Below, one piece after another: positions 53,549-63,689 of a DNA stretch of 64,000 bases. The stretch is from positions 372,001 to 436,000 of the forward strand of contig OZ245029.1 in assembly GCA_965223955.1 (NCBI GenBank), given 5' to 3'. The notes beneath the pieces are model-generated. The model was not told the origin of the DNA. It searched no databases and was given only the letters and a program-made list of their open reading frames with translations. The DNA is from Bin75 sp965223955 (GTDB lineage: Bacteria; Nitrospirota; Nitrospiria; Nitrospirales; UBA8639). A program made the position numbers and the translations under genes. Position 1 is the stretch's first letter. Every line of letters starts with the position of its first letter.

Positions 53549-54808
53549 ATGGCACAGCCGATCAAATCAGACGAGAATCTTCGGTGTTCGTTCTGCGGGA
53601 AAAGCCGCGATCAAGTGCGTAAACTGATCGCGGGGCCCACCGTGTACATTTGTGACGAATGCGTGGGCCTGTGTAATGAAATCATGGCCGAAGAGTGGCA
53701 AGAGGCCAAAGAAGAAATCTCCTCAAAACTTCGAAAACCCGTCGAGATCAATCGCCACCTGGATCAATACATCATCGGCCAGGTCCGCGCAAAAAAAATT
53801 CTCTCGGTTGCCGTTCACAATCACTATAAACGCATCGCCGCTAATGAAACCGGAGACGTCGAGCTCCAAAAGGGCAACATTCTGATGATCGGGCCGACGG
53901 GAACCGGGAAAACCTTATTGGCCCAAACCCTCGCCGATTATCTCGACGTGCCGTTTACCCTGGCCGATGCCACCACCTTAACCGAGGCGGGGTACGTCGG
54001 GGAAGACGTCGAGAACATTATTTTGAAACTGCTGCAAGCCGCGGACTATGAAGTGGAACGCGCCGAGCGCGGCATCATTTATATTGATGAGATCGACAAA
54101 ATCACGCGGAAGGCCGACGGCCCCTCCATTACCCGCGACGTGTCAGGGGAAGGCGTGCAACAAGCCCTGCTCAAATTAATAGAAGGCACCGTGGCCAACG
54201 TGCCGCCGCAAGGCGGCCGGAAACATCCGCATCAGGAATTCATCCAAGTCGATACCAGAAATATCCTGGTCATTTGTGGTGGGGCCTTTGTCGGGCTTGA
54301 ATCCATTATCGAACGACGCCTGAATCGAAACCGCATGGGCTTCAAATCGGACAGGTCCGTTTCGCCGCAGGAACACGCCTCGCCCCTCTTGGCCCATATC
54401 CAACCGGAAGACTTGCTTCAATATGGGTTAATTCCCGAATTCATCGGGCGATTGCCGGTGGTGACCACGCTTGAAGAGTTGGATGAACACGCGTTGGTGC
54501 AGATCTTGACCGAACCCAAAAATGCCTTGGCCAAGCAGTATCAAAAGCTGCTGTCCTTCGACAAAGTGAAATTGAAATTTACGGATGGGGCGCTCAAGGC
54601 CATTGCCAAAAAAGCCCATGCTCAAAAAACCGGAGCACGGGGTCTTCGCGCGATCCTCGAAGAGGTGATGCTTGATCTTATGTACGAGGTCCCCTCACAA
54701 ACCGAGATCAAGGAAGTGGTGATTACCGAAGACGTGATTCTGAAGAAGGGCGAACCGTTTAAATTTTTCGAATCGTCAAAAAGCATGAAACCCGCGGTTG
54801 GCTCGTAA
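53549..54808 (+). CDS. clpX: ATP-dependent Clp protease ATP-binding subunit
   Basis: 419 residues. The N-terminal C4 zinc finger is CSFCGKSRDQ with ICDECVGLC. The AAA+ core has GPTGTGKTLLAQTLADYLDV, DEIDKITRK and the sensor/pore segments GYVGEDVENI and RGVQQALLK-like EGVQQALLKLIEGTV. It unfolds substrates, including tmRNA-tagged proteins, for ClpP. It starts 23 bases after clpP. Confidence 0.97.
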   Translation: MAQPIKSDENLRCSFCGKSRDQVRKLIAGPTVYICDECVGLCNEIMAEEWQEAKEEISSKLRKPVEINRHLDQYIIGQVRAKKILSVAVHNHYKRIAANETGDVELQKGNILMIGPTGTGKTLLAQTLADYLDVPFTLADATTLTEAGYVGEDVENIILKLLQAADYEVERAERGIIYIDEIDKITRKADGPSITRDVSGEGVQQALLKLIEGTVANVPPQGGRKHPHQEFIQVDTRNILVICGGAFVGLESIIERRLNRNRMGFKSDRSVSPQEHASPLLAHIQPEDLLQYGLIPEFIGRLPVVTTLEELDEHALVQILTEPKNALAKQYQKLLSFDKVKLKFTDGALKAIAKKAHAQKTGARGLRAILEEVMLDLMYEVPSQTEIKEVVITEDVILKKGEPFKFFESSKSMKPAVGS

Positions 54809-54912
54809 CGAGTGGACCGGAGCCTTCCTGGTCGCCGGGACGGTCGAAGCACCCGGTGACAACGCCCCCATCACGGGGCGCATACTCAATCCGCAAACTG
54901 TCACGTCACTCT

Positions 54913-57579
54913 TCAACTGCCGAAGCGTCGAGCGGCTTTCTTTGTCGCGAACCGTTTGCTCTTGCCGCCACCCTCCACGTCGTTCTTGCGCGGCGCGAAC
55001 TCGAAGCCGAATTTACCGGAACGATCGGACAGGTCGATCGTGAGATGGGCCGCGAACTGGCGTCTGTTCTTCTTCGACACGAAGCCTTGCAGGAGATCGG
55101 TCTTGCCCGTGTCCAGCAATTGACGCACTTCACCGGCAGCGATCGGGCGATTCAGAATCTGCCGGCCGATCTTGAAATCACAGGCCCCTTCGTCCTTCAG
55201 CCCGTTGCTACAAACGTATCGTCTTGGCGTATCAAGCACCAGCGCGCCACACTTGGGACAAGGACCGACTTGGTCGCAAGTCTGCGGATCAACGTCGTCG
55301 TCTTTGGTGGTCTCACCAAAATCAAAGGCCGTGGTGAAATCGTCCTTGAGAATCACCTCCGCGGCAAATTCGCGGCCGAGACGGCTGCGGAACCCGTTCA
55401 GCGGGCCGAGGCGCCGGTCACGCAACAGGATGGTCACCTCGTTGGCTGACAACTCCCGCCCGGCAATGGATTTCCAAATCGAAAAGTCACACGTTTCGCA
55501 AACAAACTTGCGATAGTTCTCTCTGACCATGCCCTTGCCGCACTTGGGACAGGGAACGTCGAGAACGGCGTATTCATCGTCAATCCGGTCAACGTCACAC
55601 TGCCGGGCGGCCTCGACAATATCCATGGTCATCCTGCGAATGTGCCGCATAAAGTCCTCGGAGGAGAACTGGTCGCCTTCGATCTGCTTCAGTTTCTTTT
55701 CCCACTCGCCGGTCAATTCGGCCGTGGTCAATTCGTCAATCTTGAGGGCGCGCAACAACCTGAGCAGCGTCGTGGCCTTGGCCGTCGGGATCAATTCACG
55801 GGCGTCGCGCAGGATATAACGGTTGCGGATCAACTCCTCGATGATCGAAGCGCGCGTCGCGGGCGTGCCGAGACCACGACCCTGCATGGCTTCGCGCAAC
55901 TCATCATCTTCCATCAGTTTGCCCGCGCCTTCCATCGCGGACAACAGGGTCGCCTCGTTATAGCGCGGTGACGACTTGGTTTGCTTGTCTTCTATTTCGA
56001 TTTCGACCGTCCTGGCCTTTTCGGAGCCGTCCGTGACGGCACCCGAGAGCGGAGGCAACGTCTCGTTGCTTTCCTTGCGCCCCATCACCTGCAACCAACC
56101 GCTCTCGATCAGCACCCGCCCACGGGTCTCAAAGGTCTGGGTTTCAACGACCGTGCGGCGCAAGGTGTTTTCAAAGCGGGCCGGAGGGTAGAACGCTGCG
56201 ATGAAACAACGAGTGACCAGTTCATAAATGCGACGTTCCTGTTCTTTCAGTTTACCCGGCACTTCTCCGGTTGGAATGATGGCAAAGTGATCGGACACTT
56301 GCGCGTTGTTGAAAATACGCTTGTTTTTGCCGTTGATGTACTGTTTTTGGAGTGCCTGTTCGGCCCAGTGGCTGATCGGCCGGTCGCCCTTCTCGCCGTC
56401 CGGTGGCATGGCGCCCGGTCCGGCGGAGACCAGCGACTGCATAACCTTTCTGGCCGTCTCCGGGTAATCTTCGGGTAACGTCCGCGAATCGGTACGCGGA
56501 TAGGTCAGGACCTTGTGGCGTTCGTACAGCGCCTGCGCGATACCGAGCGTGGACTTTGCCGAAAACCCAAAACGCCGGTTCGCTTCACGCTGGAGCGAGG
56601 TCAGGTCAAACAGCATCGGTGCCTGTTGGCTCGACGGCTTCGTGGTTTCGGAAACACGGCCCTCCCGATTCGCACATTGCGCAACGATGGCCTCGGCCCG
56701 GGTCTTGTCCCAGATGCGCTCCGGCTTCGCGGTGCCATGCTGATCCTTGGCCGCACCTTGTGTGGCACCCTGCTTCGCCCGGGCTTGCAACTGCGGATCA
56801 ACCCAGTATCCTTCGTACCCGCCGGAGGCAATCGCGAAGGTGGCCTTGACCTCCCAATACTCACGAGGCTCGAAGTTCTGGATCTCTTTCTCGCGGTCGA
56901 CAAGAAGCGCCAGCGTCGGAGTTTGCACCCGCCCGACCGTGGTCAACGAAAACCCGCCGCCGCTCGAATTCAGCGCGGTCATCGCCCGGGTGGCGTTGAT
57001 CCCGATAAGCCAGTCGGACTCCGAGCGACACACGGCGGCACGCTGGAGTGGTAACAAGGTCTCGCCGTCACGAAGACGCTCGAAACCGTCGCGAATCGCC
57101 TGCGGGGTCATGGATTGCAACCACAAGCGCTGCACCGGTTTGGAGCCCTTGAAATGACGGATCAGGTAATGAAAAATCAGCTCGCCTTCGCGGCCGGCGT
57201 CACAGGCGTTGATGACTCTGTCAATATCCTTACGCGCGTAGAGTTTCCTGATCAGTTTGAGTTGCGATTCATTCTGTTGGATCGGTTTGAGTGCAAAATG
57301 ATCGGGAATCACCGGGAGGTTGGCGAGCGCCCACTTCCCGCGCTCGACTTCGACCCCTTCGGGCGCCACCAGTTCGAGCATGTGACCGACCGCCGATGTC
57401 ACGACGTGGTGCGCGCCCTCAAAGAAGTTTTTTTCGTTCTGAAACCCACCGAGCGCCTTGGTGATGTCGCGGGCCACCGAGGGCTTCTCGGTAATGACCA
57501 GAGTCTTGCCTTCTCCTTCGGCGAGGCGGGGGAGAGCCTTCTTCTTGGGTGCGGTGGACGTACGGGGAGGCATCATCAC
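54913..57579 (-). CDS. topB: DNA topoisomerase III (type IA)
   Basis: 888 residues. The N-terminal Toprim reads KTLVITEKPSVARDITKALG with INACDAGREGELIF; the active-site Tyr is in VLTYPRTDSRTLPEDY; TTVGRVQTPTLALLVDREKE and GLGTPATRASIIEELI are typical of TopB. The C-terminus has two topoisomerase zinc/repeat domains (CPKCGKGMVRENYRKFVCET; CPKCGALVLDTPRRYVC). It relaxes or decatenates DNA. It is convergent with clpX. The low-complexity basic start (PKKKALPRL) may be nonessential. Confidence 0.93.
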   Translation of the reverse strand: MMMPPRTSTAPKKKALPRLAEGEGKTLVITEKPSVARDITKALGGFQNEKNFFEGAHHVVTSAVGHMLELVAPEGVEVERGKWALANLPVIPDHFALKPIQQNESQLKLIRKLYARKDIDRVINACDAGREGELIFHYLIRHFKGSKPVQRLWLQSMTPQAIRDGFERLRDGETLLPLQRAAVCRSESDWLIGINATRAMTALNSSGGGFSLTTVGRVQTPTLALLVDREKEIQNFEPREYWEVKATFAIASGGYEGYWVDPQLQARAKQGATQGAAKDQHGTAKPERIWDKTRAEAIVAQCANREGRVSETTKPSSQQAPMLFDLTSLQREANRRFGFSAKSTLGIAQALYERHKVLTYPRTDSRTLPEDYPETARKVMQSLVSAGPGAMPPDGEKGDRPISHWAEQALQKQYINGKNKRIFNNAQVSDHFAIIPTGEVPGKLKEQERRIYELVTRCFIAAFYPPARFENTLRRTVVETQTFETRGRVLIESGWLQVMGRKESNETLPPLSGAVTDGSEKARTVEIEIEDKQTKSSPRYNEATLLSAMEGAGKLMEDDELREAMQGRGLGTPATRASIIEELIRNRYILRDARELIPTAKATTLLRLLRALKIDELTTAELTGEWEKKLKQIEGDQFSSEDFMRHIRRMTMDIVEAARQCDVDRIDDEYAVLDVPCPKCGKGMVRENYRKFVCETCDFSIWKSIAGRELSANEVTILLRDRRLGPLNGFRSRLGREFAAEVILKDDFTTAFDFGETTKDDDVDPQTCDQVGPCPKCGALVLDTPRRYVCSNGLKDEGACDFKIGRQILNRPIAAGEVRQLLDTGKTDLLQGFVSKKNRRQFAAHLTIDLSDRSGKFGFEFAPRKNDVEGGGKSKRFATKKAARRFGS

Positions 57580-57783
57580 ACTATCAGGTTTTCGGTCATG
57601 AAACGGAACTCCTGCATCCTTGTATGGCCGTGCAACACGACCTCTTTACTCACTCACGTGATCAGGATCGGTGGCCTCCTGGTCCAACGCCACCATCCTC
57701 TGGGCGCGATCTCTCGAGGCGGGGGTGCCCTATCAACACGTTTCCGGGATTCTTGACCGGCCGCCGTTCTGCGACGAGCCCGT

Positions 57784-58911
57784 CTACCCTTGACCCGACT
57801 TCCTGATATAACAGGAACCGGGTACCTGTTGAATGCAGCCTCGCAATTCCAAGCTTAGCAGGAGACTCATCACTTCGGCACGATCAAATGGCGCTTCGGT
57901 CAACACCTCGTCAATCGAGACGGGATCATCATGAAAAAGAGACAGCACTCGCTGCTCTTGGGTGGTGAAGACCGGAGCGGCCGTTTCCTGAAAACCGGCA
58001 TTCTTTACTCTATCGCGAAAGGGTTCGTCAAGCTGAGGGAGCAATTCTTCAACGACGTCTCGCGCCTCTTCCACGAGTTTTGCTCCTTGTTTGATGAGTC
58101 CATGTGCCCCCTGATGTTTCCCGTTTTTGACGGAACCCGGGATGGCAAACACCTCACGGTTCTGCTTGAGCGCAAATCGTGCCGTAATCAACGCACCACT
58201 TTTTTGATTGGCTTCCGAGACGATCACGCCTAACGACAATCCGCTGATAATCCGATTTCGACGAGGAAAATGATACGGCAGCGGGGGGGATCCGAGCGGC
58301 AATTCCGACACCACTGCACCATTGACTTCAATGTCCTTCCGTAATTGTTGATGCTCCGGCGGATAGGTTCGATCCACGCCACACCCGACGACGGCAATCG
58401 TCCTGGCCTTGGCCGTCAGCGCGCCTCGATGGGCTGCCGCGTCAATTCCCCTGGCCAATCCACTGACAATCGTAAACCCCATCTCGGCCAAACGTTGACT
58501 GAGCTCTTGCGTCATGAGCGCCCCCGATGGTGTTGCGTTTCTTGATCCCACAATCGCAACGGCATGATCGTCAGACGACGGCAGTGTGCCGCGAACGTAC
58601 AACAAAGGCGGCGGATCAGGGATCATGGCCAGCCGATGAGGATAGGTGGCATCCAAAATCGTAATGATCGAACTCTCTCCCTTTTCGATCAGCCGCATTT
58701 CTTTGCGAACGTGCGCCACAACGCTTGGATCAGGTTCCTTTCGTAAGGAAGTCACAACGGAAGAGCGCAGTCCGGCTACGTGCCGCAACTCAGACGAGGA
58801 AGCAGATCGCACCTCCTTCGGCCCGCCAAAATGCCGAACGAGTGTACAGATGGTCCCGTCACTTAACCCTTTCACTGACCGCAAGGTCAGCCACGCTTCC
58901 AGCCGTTCCAT
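57784..58911 (-). CDS. dprA: DNA-processing protein DprA
   Basis: 375 residues. An N-terminal SAM-like helical domain, then the Rossmann-like core: HAVAIVGSRNATPSGALMTQ, GFTIVSGLARGIDAAAHRGA, and NRIISGLSLGVIVSEANQKS. The C-terminal winged helix (VSIDEVLTEAPFDRAEVMSL) is present. It loads RecA on incoming single-stranded DNA in transformation. It is downstream of rng on the minus strand. Confidence 0.95.
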   Translation of the reverse strand: MERLEAWLTLRSVKGLSDGTICTLVRHFGGPKEVRSASSSELRHVAGLRSSVVTSLRKEPDPSVVAHVRKEMRLIEKGESSIITILDATYPHRLAMIPDPPPLLYVRGTLPSSDDHAVAIVGSRNATPSGALMTQELSQRLAEMGFTIVSGLARGIDAAAHRGALTAKARTIAVVGCGVDRTYPPEHQQLRKDIEVNGAVVSELPLGSPPLPYHFPRRNRIISGLSLGVIVSEANQKSGALITARFALKQNREVFAIPGSVKNGKHQGAHGLIKQGAKLVEEARDVVEELLPQLDEPFRDRVKNAGFQETAAPVFTTQEQRVLSLFHDDPVSIDEVLTEAPFDRAEVMSLLLSLELRGCIQQVPGSCYIRKSGQG

Positions 58912-58958
58912 GGTTCAGAAGAACCGCACACAAGACGTGGATGGGATGGGCACCACGG

Positions 58959-60482
58959 CTAGCTCGCACTTTCTTCCAACACCACAATATCATACTGCTC
59001 AAGAGGGAGCAGGGGATCGGCATTCACCATAATCCGGCAATGAAATTCCCGTTGGAGTCGCTCAAGCGCTTCGGGCTCGGTCTCTTGCAGCATCTCCACG
59101 ATATGAGGATGAGCCCCGACCACCACGGTTTGCTGTCCGGCGGCTCGTCCGATTCGTCGGATATCGCGAAACATATCGTACACCACCGTGAGTGCGGATC
59201 GTGTATAGCCACGACCATCGCAATCGGAGCACACGTCTGAGAGCGTCCGGAGCAAGTCTTCCCGAACGCGTTCCCGGGAAATCTCGACCAACCCCAAGTC
59301 GCTGATACGAGAAATACGCGTTCGCGCTTTATCGTTGGCCATCGCGTCCACGAGGGCTTGATAGACTTTGTCGCGATTCCGTCCTCGTTCCATATCGATA
59401 AAATCGATAATGATAATCCCCCCTATTCCGCGAAGTTTAATCTGGTAGGCAACCTCGTGAGCCGCCTCCAGGTTGTTTCTCAAAATCGTTTCTTCCTGAT
59501 CGCGTTTTCCAACGTAACGCCCCGTGTTCACGTCTACGACCGTCATGGCTTCCGCATGATCAATCACAATGTGGCCTCCGGACTTGAGCCACACTTTCCG
59601 GCTCAAGGCTCGAGAGAGTTCCATCTCAATCCCCAAATGATCGAACAAACTCTCATCCTTGTCATAATGAAAAATTCGAGACGTTTGGTCGGGAAGGTAC
59701 AGCCGAACAAACTCTTTGACCGCTTCACATTCCTCTTTCGAATCGATGAGCAGCCTCTTGACGTTTTTGGTAAATAAATCCCGTACCACTCGAAGCGTCA
59801 GATCCAAGTCCGTATGCAACGCGGCAGGAGCAGAAGAGACTTCCTGCTTCTTGACAATATCCTGCCACATCGCGGTTAAAAACCCGACGTCAGATTTGAG
59901 ATCCTCCTCGCTGACCCCCTCGCTCACCGTCCGGACAATGTACCCATAGCCCGGCTCACGAATGCGTTTCATAATGTCTTTGAGCCGACTGCGCTCATCA
60001 TCCTCGGCAATGCGTCGTGAGACCCCGACATGATCGACGTTCGGCATCAGCACCAGGAACCGTCCCGGCAATGAGCAATAGGACGTCACCCGGGGGCCTT
60101 TGGTTCCAATCGGGCCTTTGGAAATCTGGACGACGAGTTCCTGGTTTTCTTCCAGTAACTCTTGAATGGGCAGCACCGTTTGCCGTCGAGGACGCGGGAA
60201 CTCCGGCCCCTTCTCATCTTCATCACTTTCCACCAGGATATCGCCGGGTTCAGTGCCCACCGACAGATCCGACACGTGCATAAACGCGGCGCGTTCCAGC
60301 CCAATATCAACAAACGCCGCTTGCATACCGGGCAGCACTTTCACGACTTTGCCTTTATAGACGTTGCCCACAAAATCCTTTTTCTTGGCTCGGTCCACGT
60401 ACAATTCCGTCACAACCTTATTCTCCAACACCGCCACGCGCGTTTCTTGCGGAGTTCTATTGATGGCAATCTCAACACCCAT
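58959..60482 (-). CDS. rng: Ribonuclease G/E family endoribonuclease
   Basis: 507 residues, the short RNase G length. The S1 domain occupies about residues 35-130 (NVYKGKVVKVLPGMQAAFVD); the catalytic region has VVDVNTGRYVGKRDQEETIL and GIGGIIIIDFIDMERGRNRD; the zinc-link CSDCDGRGY follows. It cleaves 5'-monophosphorylated RNA, including rRNA precursors. The start at 60482 follows a GGAGTAA-type site. Confidence 0.94.
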   Translation of the reverse strand: MGVEIAINRTPQETRVAVLENKVVTELYVDRAKKKDFVGNVYKGKVVKVLPGMQAAFVDIGLERAAFMHVSDLSVGTEPGDILVESDEDEKGPEFPRPRRQTVLPIQELLEENQELVVQISKGPIGTKGPRVTSYCSLPGRFLVLMPNVDHVGVSRRIAEDDERSRLKDIMKRIREPGYGYIVRTVSEGVSEEDLKSDVGFLTAMWQDIVKKQEVSSAPAALHTDLDLTLRVVRDLFTKNVKRLLIDSKEECEAVKEFVRLYLPDQTSRIFHYDKDESLFDHLGIEMELSRALSRKVWLKSGGHIVIDHAEAMTVVDVNTGRYVGKRDQEETILRNNLEAAHEVAYQIKLRGIGGIIIIDFIDMERGRNRDKVYQALVDAMANDKARTRISRISDLGLVEISRERVREDLLRTLSDVCSDCDGRGYTRSALTVVYDMFRDIRRIGRAAGQQTVVVGAHPHIVEMLQETEPEALERLQREFHCRIMVNADPLLPLEQYDIVVLEESAS

Positions 60483-60646
60483 ATCGTTACTCCTTTATTT
60501 CCTCACCCGAGACGCGCTTGCGACTCAGTGCGGGAAACCTGACCATGCCCGCGGCCGGGGATATCTCCCCAAAAGCGTGACATGGATTCTACGTTTCGTC
60601 AAATGGTCGATCCCGACCACGGCAGGGAAGGCCTCGTGTGAACGGC

Positions 60647-61768
60647 TCACGCCAACAACGTCAGTCTTTCCTTCTTCACACTGAACAGCAGTCCCAACGC
60701 GGCCATCGTCATAATGGTCGCACTCCCCCCATAACTGAGTAACGGCAAAGGAATGCCGACAATGGGTACCAGACCAATGGTCATCCCCACGTTGACCACC
60801 ATGTTAAACGTCAGCATGCCCACGAGCCCAATGGCCAACAGGGCACCCAACGTATCTTTGGCCTTCGCCGCAATCTCCAGCCCCAACAACAACAACGCGA
60901 GAAAAAGACTGAGGCACAGCAACCCACCCAAAAACCCCCATTCCTCGGCCAAGACCGCGAAGATAAAATCGGTGTGGCCTTCCGGAAGAAATTTGAATCG
61001 AGTTTGCGTCCCACTATGAAACCCTTTTCCTATTAATTCCCCTGAGCCTACGGCGATGCGAGATTGTAACCCTTGGTAGCCTTTTCCCGCCTGATCATAT
61101 TCGGGATCCACAAAACTTAAGATCCGTTCCTGTTGATAATCATGCAAAGAACCCCATAATTCACTCCAGGCAAAGGGAAACAGCATCAGTGCCGACAAGA
61201 GCACCACCCCCAAAGTTTTAGACTTGATGCCTACGGCAAACAGCAGGGTGACGTAAATCGACAGAAAGCTGAGACTGCTCCCCAAATCCGGTTGTTTCAG
61301 AATCAAGAAAAATCCCGGCACGGTGATCAACGCCGGCACGATAACCCGATACCACCATCCTCGCCGGGTTTGGGTGGAATAATAGACGGCCAACACCAGG
61401 AGAATCGGAATCTTCACAAATTCTGAAGGCTGAAACGCCATGGGCCCCAAGGCAATCCATCGTTGGGCACCGCGACTGCTCTTCCCGCTGAAGAACACGA
61501 CCACGAGGAGAAGCAACGCGAATCCGTACAGCAGATACGACCATCGAGCGAGTTTATGGTAATCGATTCCCGACACCACCAGAAAGGCCAACGTTCCCAC
61601 ACCGATCCATATCGCCTGTTTCACATAAAGAGGAAACTGAGTCCCGGTCCCTTCTGCCGTCACGCTGTAAATGGTCAGGACCCCAATGGATGACAACGCC
61701 AGGATGATCCCGCAAAAGCACCAATCAAACCCGTCTAACCCTCGCCTGCGACTCCACTGTTCACCCAT
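60647..61768 (-). CDS. rodA: Peptidoglycan polymerase RodA
   Basis: 373 residues, ten hydrophobic helices, SEDS family. Conserved segments: IDYHKLARWSYLLYGFALLL, LGPMAFQPSEFVKIPILLVL, and GIPLPLLSYGGSATIMTMAA. It polymerises glycan strands together with PBP2 during elongation. Its start overlaps the end of mrdA by eight bases, showing coupling. Confidence 0.96.
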   Translation of the reverse strand: MGEQWSRRRGLDGFDWCFCGIILALSSIGVLTIYSVTAEGTGTQFPLYVKQAIWIGVGTLAFLVVSGIDYHKLARWSYLLYGFALLLLVVVFFSGKSSRGAQRWIALGPMAFQPSEFVKIPILLVLAVYYSTQTRRGWWYRVIVPALITVPGFFLILKQPDLGSSLSFLSIYVTLLFAVGIKSKTLGVVLLSALMLFPFAWSELWGSLHDYQQERILSFVDPEYDQAGKGYQGLQSRIAVGSGELIGKGFHSGTQTRFKFLPEGHTDFIFAVLAEEWGFLGGLLCLSLFLALLLLGLEIAAKAKDTLGALLAIGLVGMLTFNMVVNVGMTIGLVPIVGIPLPLLSYGGSATIMTMAALGLLFSVKKERLTLLA

Positions 61769-63659
61769 ACAACCGCGTCCTCTTTTTCATCATCTTGTGG
61801 GAAGGCACCGCACGAGAAGCCCGTGTTTTCTCTTTCTCATCGACCCCATATGATAAATAGGCCTCAATCAGTTCTTTTGCCAGGGGGGCTGCCACAGACC
61901 CGCCGTGGCCCATGTGCTCAAGCAACACGGCCACGGCAATGCCCGGATTTTCGAATGGCGCATAAGCGACAAACCAGGCATGGTCTCGAAATCGCTTGGG
62001 AGTATCTTTTTCGGATTCCGGGCGTAATGAGACCACTTGCGCCGTCCCGGTTTTTCCCGCAATCCGTACCATCGAAGATTGAGCCCGTCGCGCCGTTCCT
62101 TCGGTCACCACCGATGCAAGAGCCGCCTGAATGGCTTCCAGTTGATGCGGTTGTAACGCAAGGGAAGGAGCTTGTGTCGGATTCCATTTTTCAATCCATT
62201 CGCCCTCTCGTTCCCGCACTCCACGAACGACATGCGGTTGAACCGAAATCCCATTATTGCCAATGGTGGCGATCACTTTCGCCATTTGAAGTGGTGTGAC
62301 CGTGACATACCCTTGTCCGATCGCCACGGAAATGGTTTCACCCGGGTACCATGGTTCCCCCAGGGTTTGTCGTTTCCATTCCGAGGACGGGATGAGTCCC
62401 GTTCCTTCGGCAGGGAGGTCAATGCCCGTTCTCGCTCCTAACCCGAATCGTTTCGCATAGGCCGCAATGGTCTCCACACCCATGCGATGGCCTAATCGAT
62501 AAAAATACACGTCACACGAGTGGGCTATCGCCTTATGTAAAGCGACCGCGCCATGACCATACTTCTTCCAATCCCGAAAGGTTCGGTTGCCCAATCGAAA
62601 CCTTCCACCACAATGAAGCGTATCGGTGAGACCAATGGCCTTGGTCTCAAGGCCAGCCGTCGCCATAATGATTTTAAACGTGGAACCTGGAGGATACTGG
62701 CCTTGAATCGCTCGGTTCGTCAGAGGATGGCTCGTGTCCTGAAGAATGTCGTTCCATTCATCGGAACGCAACCCGCGGGATAAGGCATTGGGGTCAAAAC
62801 TTGGTCGACTCGCCAAGGCCAGGATCTCCCCCGTTTGCGGGTCCAAGGCCACAATCGCTCCGGCTTCTTCTCCCAACAAATCTTCCGCCAATTTCTGTAA
62901 ACGAAAGTCTATCGTGAGATGCACGTCGTTTCCCACTTGCGGCTTGTCCACGGAAATCATACGTTTCTCATGACCCAAGGCATCGACCTCGATGAGTTTT
63001 CCCCCTCCCCGCCCTCGCAATGTCCTTTCATAGATCAGTTCCACGCCATACTGGCCTATGATGCTGCCCAGGGGAAGCCCTTGAAACTCTTCCCGTGCGA
63101 GCTGTTCCTCTGAGGCGCTGCCCACGTACCCGAGCACGTGGGCAGCGTAGGCACCTTGAGGATTGTTCCGCTGAAACTCCGGACGAATCACCACGCCGGG
63201 CAGATCCAACCGATGCGATTCGACAAGAACCGCTTCTTTGAGACTGATGCCTTTCTTAAGACGGATCGGCGTTCTCCCTCCCTGAACCTGAATCTTTTTG
63301 TTCAGCTCACTCCTGTCCAACGACAACAACTCGATGAGTTTCCCAAGCAATGCTTCACGGTCAGACACATCGCCGAGTTGCACGTACAAGTTGAAATCCG
63401 GAACGCTATTCGCCAGCACGATCCCGTTTCGGTCATAAATAAATCCGCGAACCGGATGCAACAACACCGATCGGGTCCGATTATCATGAGAGAGATTGCG
63501 ATAGTACGTCCCATCACGAACTTGTAGCTGCCATAACCGCACGACCAACAGCCCCACAATGATCAACACCACGATTTTGATGAGCAGTAATCGTCCCTGG
63601 ATGTCCGCTAGTCCGGTTGATTGGAGACCAGGATCAGTCATTGCCTGCTTCACCGACAC
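61761..63659 (-). CDS. mrdA: Penicillin-binding protein 2
   Basis: 632 residues from the GTG at 63659; GTG 63653 or ATG 63641 are alternatives. One N-terminal membrane helix (LLIKIVVLIIVGLLVVRLWQ), a dimerisation domain, then the transpeptidase domain with the SxxK motif in GSTFKIIMATAG, the SxN-like SCD in IAHSCDVYFYRLG, and the KTG motif in IAGKTGTAQVV. It crosslinks peptidoglycan made by RodA. Part of mreD-mrdA-rodA. Confidence 0.95.
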   Translation of the reverse strand: MSVKQAMTDPGLQSTGLADIQGRLLLIKIVVLIIVGLLVVRLWQLQVRDGTYYRNLSHDNRTRSVLLHPVRGFIYDRNGIVLANSVPDFNLYVQLGDVSDREALLGKLIELLSLDRSELNKKIQVQGGRTPIRLKKGISLKEAVLVESHRLDLPGVVIRPEFQRNNPQGAYAAHVLGYVGSASEEQLAREEFQGLPLGSIIGQYGVELIYERTLRGRGGGKLIEVDALGHEKRMISVDKPQVGNDVHLTIDFRLQKLAEDLLGEEAGAIVALDPQTGEILALASRPSFDPNALSRGLRSDEWNDILQDTSHPLTNRAIQGQYPPGSTFKIIMATAGLETKAIGLTDTLHCGGRFRLGNRTFRDWKKYGHGAVALHKAIAHSCDVYFYRLGHRMGVETIAAYAKRFGLGARTGIDLPAEGTGLIPSSEWKRQTLGEPWYPGETISVAIGQGYVTVTPLQMAKVIATIGNNGISVQPHVVRGVREREGEWIEKWNPTQAPSLALQPHQLEAIQAALASVVTEGTARRAQSSMVRIAGKTGTAQVVSLRPESEKDTPKRFRDHAWFVAYAPFENPGIAVAVLLEHMGHGGSVAAPLAKELIEAYLSYGVDEKEKTRASRAVPSHKMMKKRTRLYG

Positions 63660-63689
63660 ACCTCATCTTGATGCATCTCAGGACGTCCT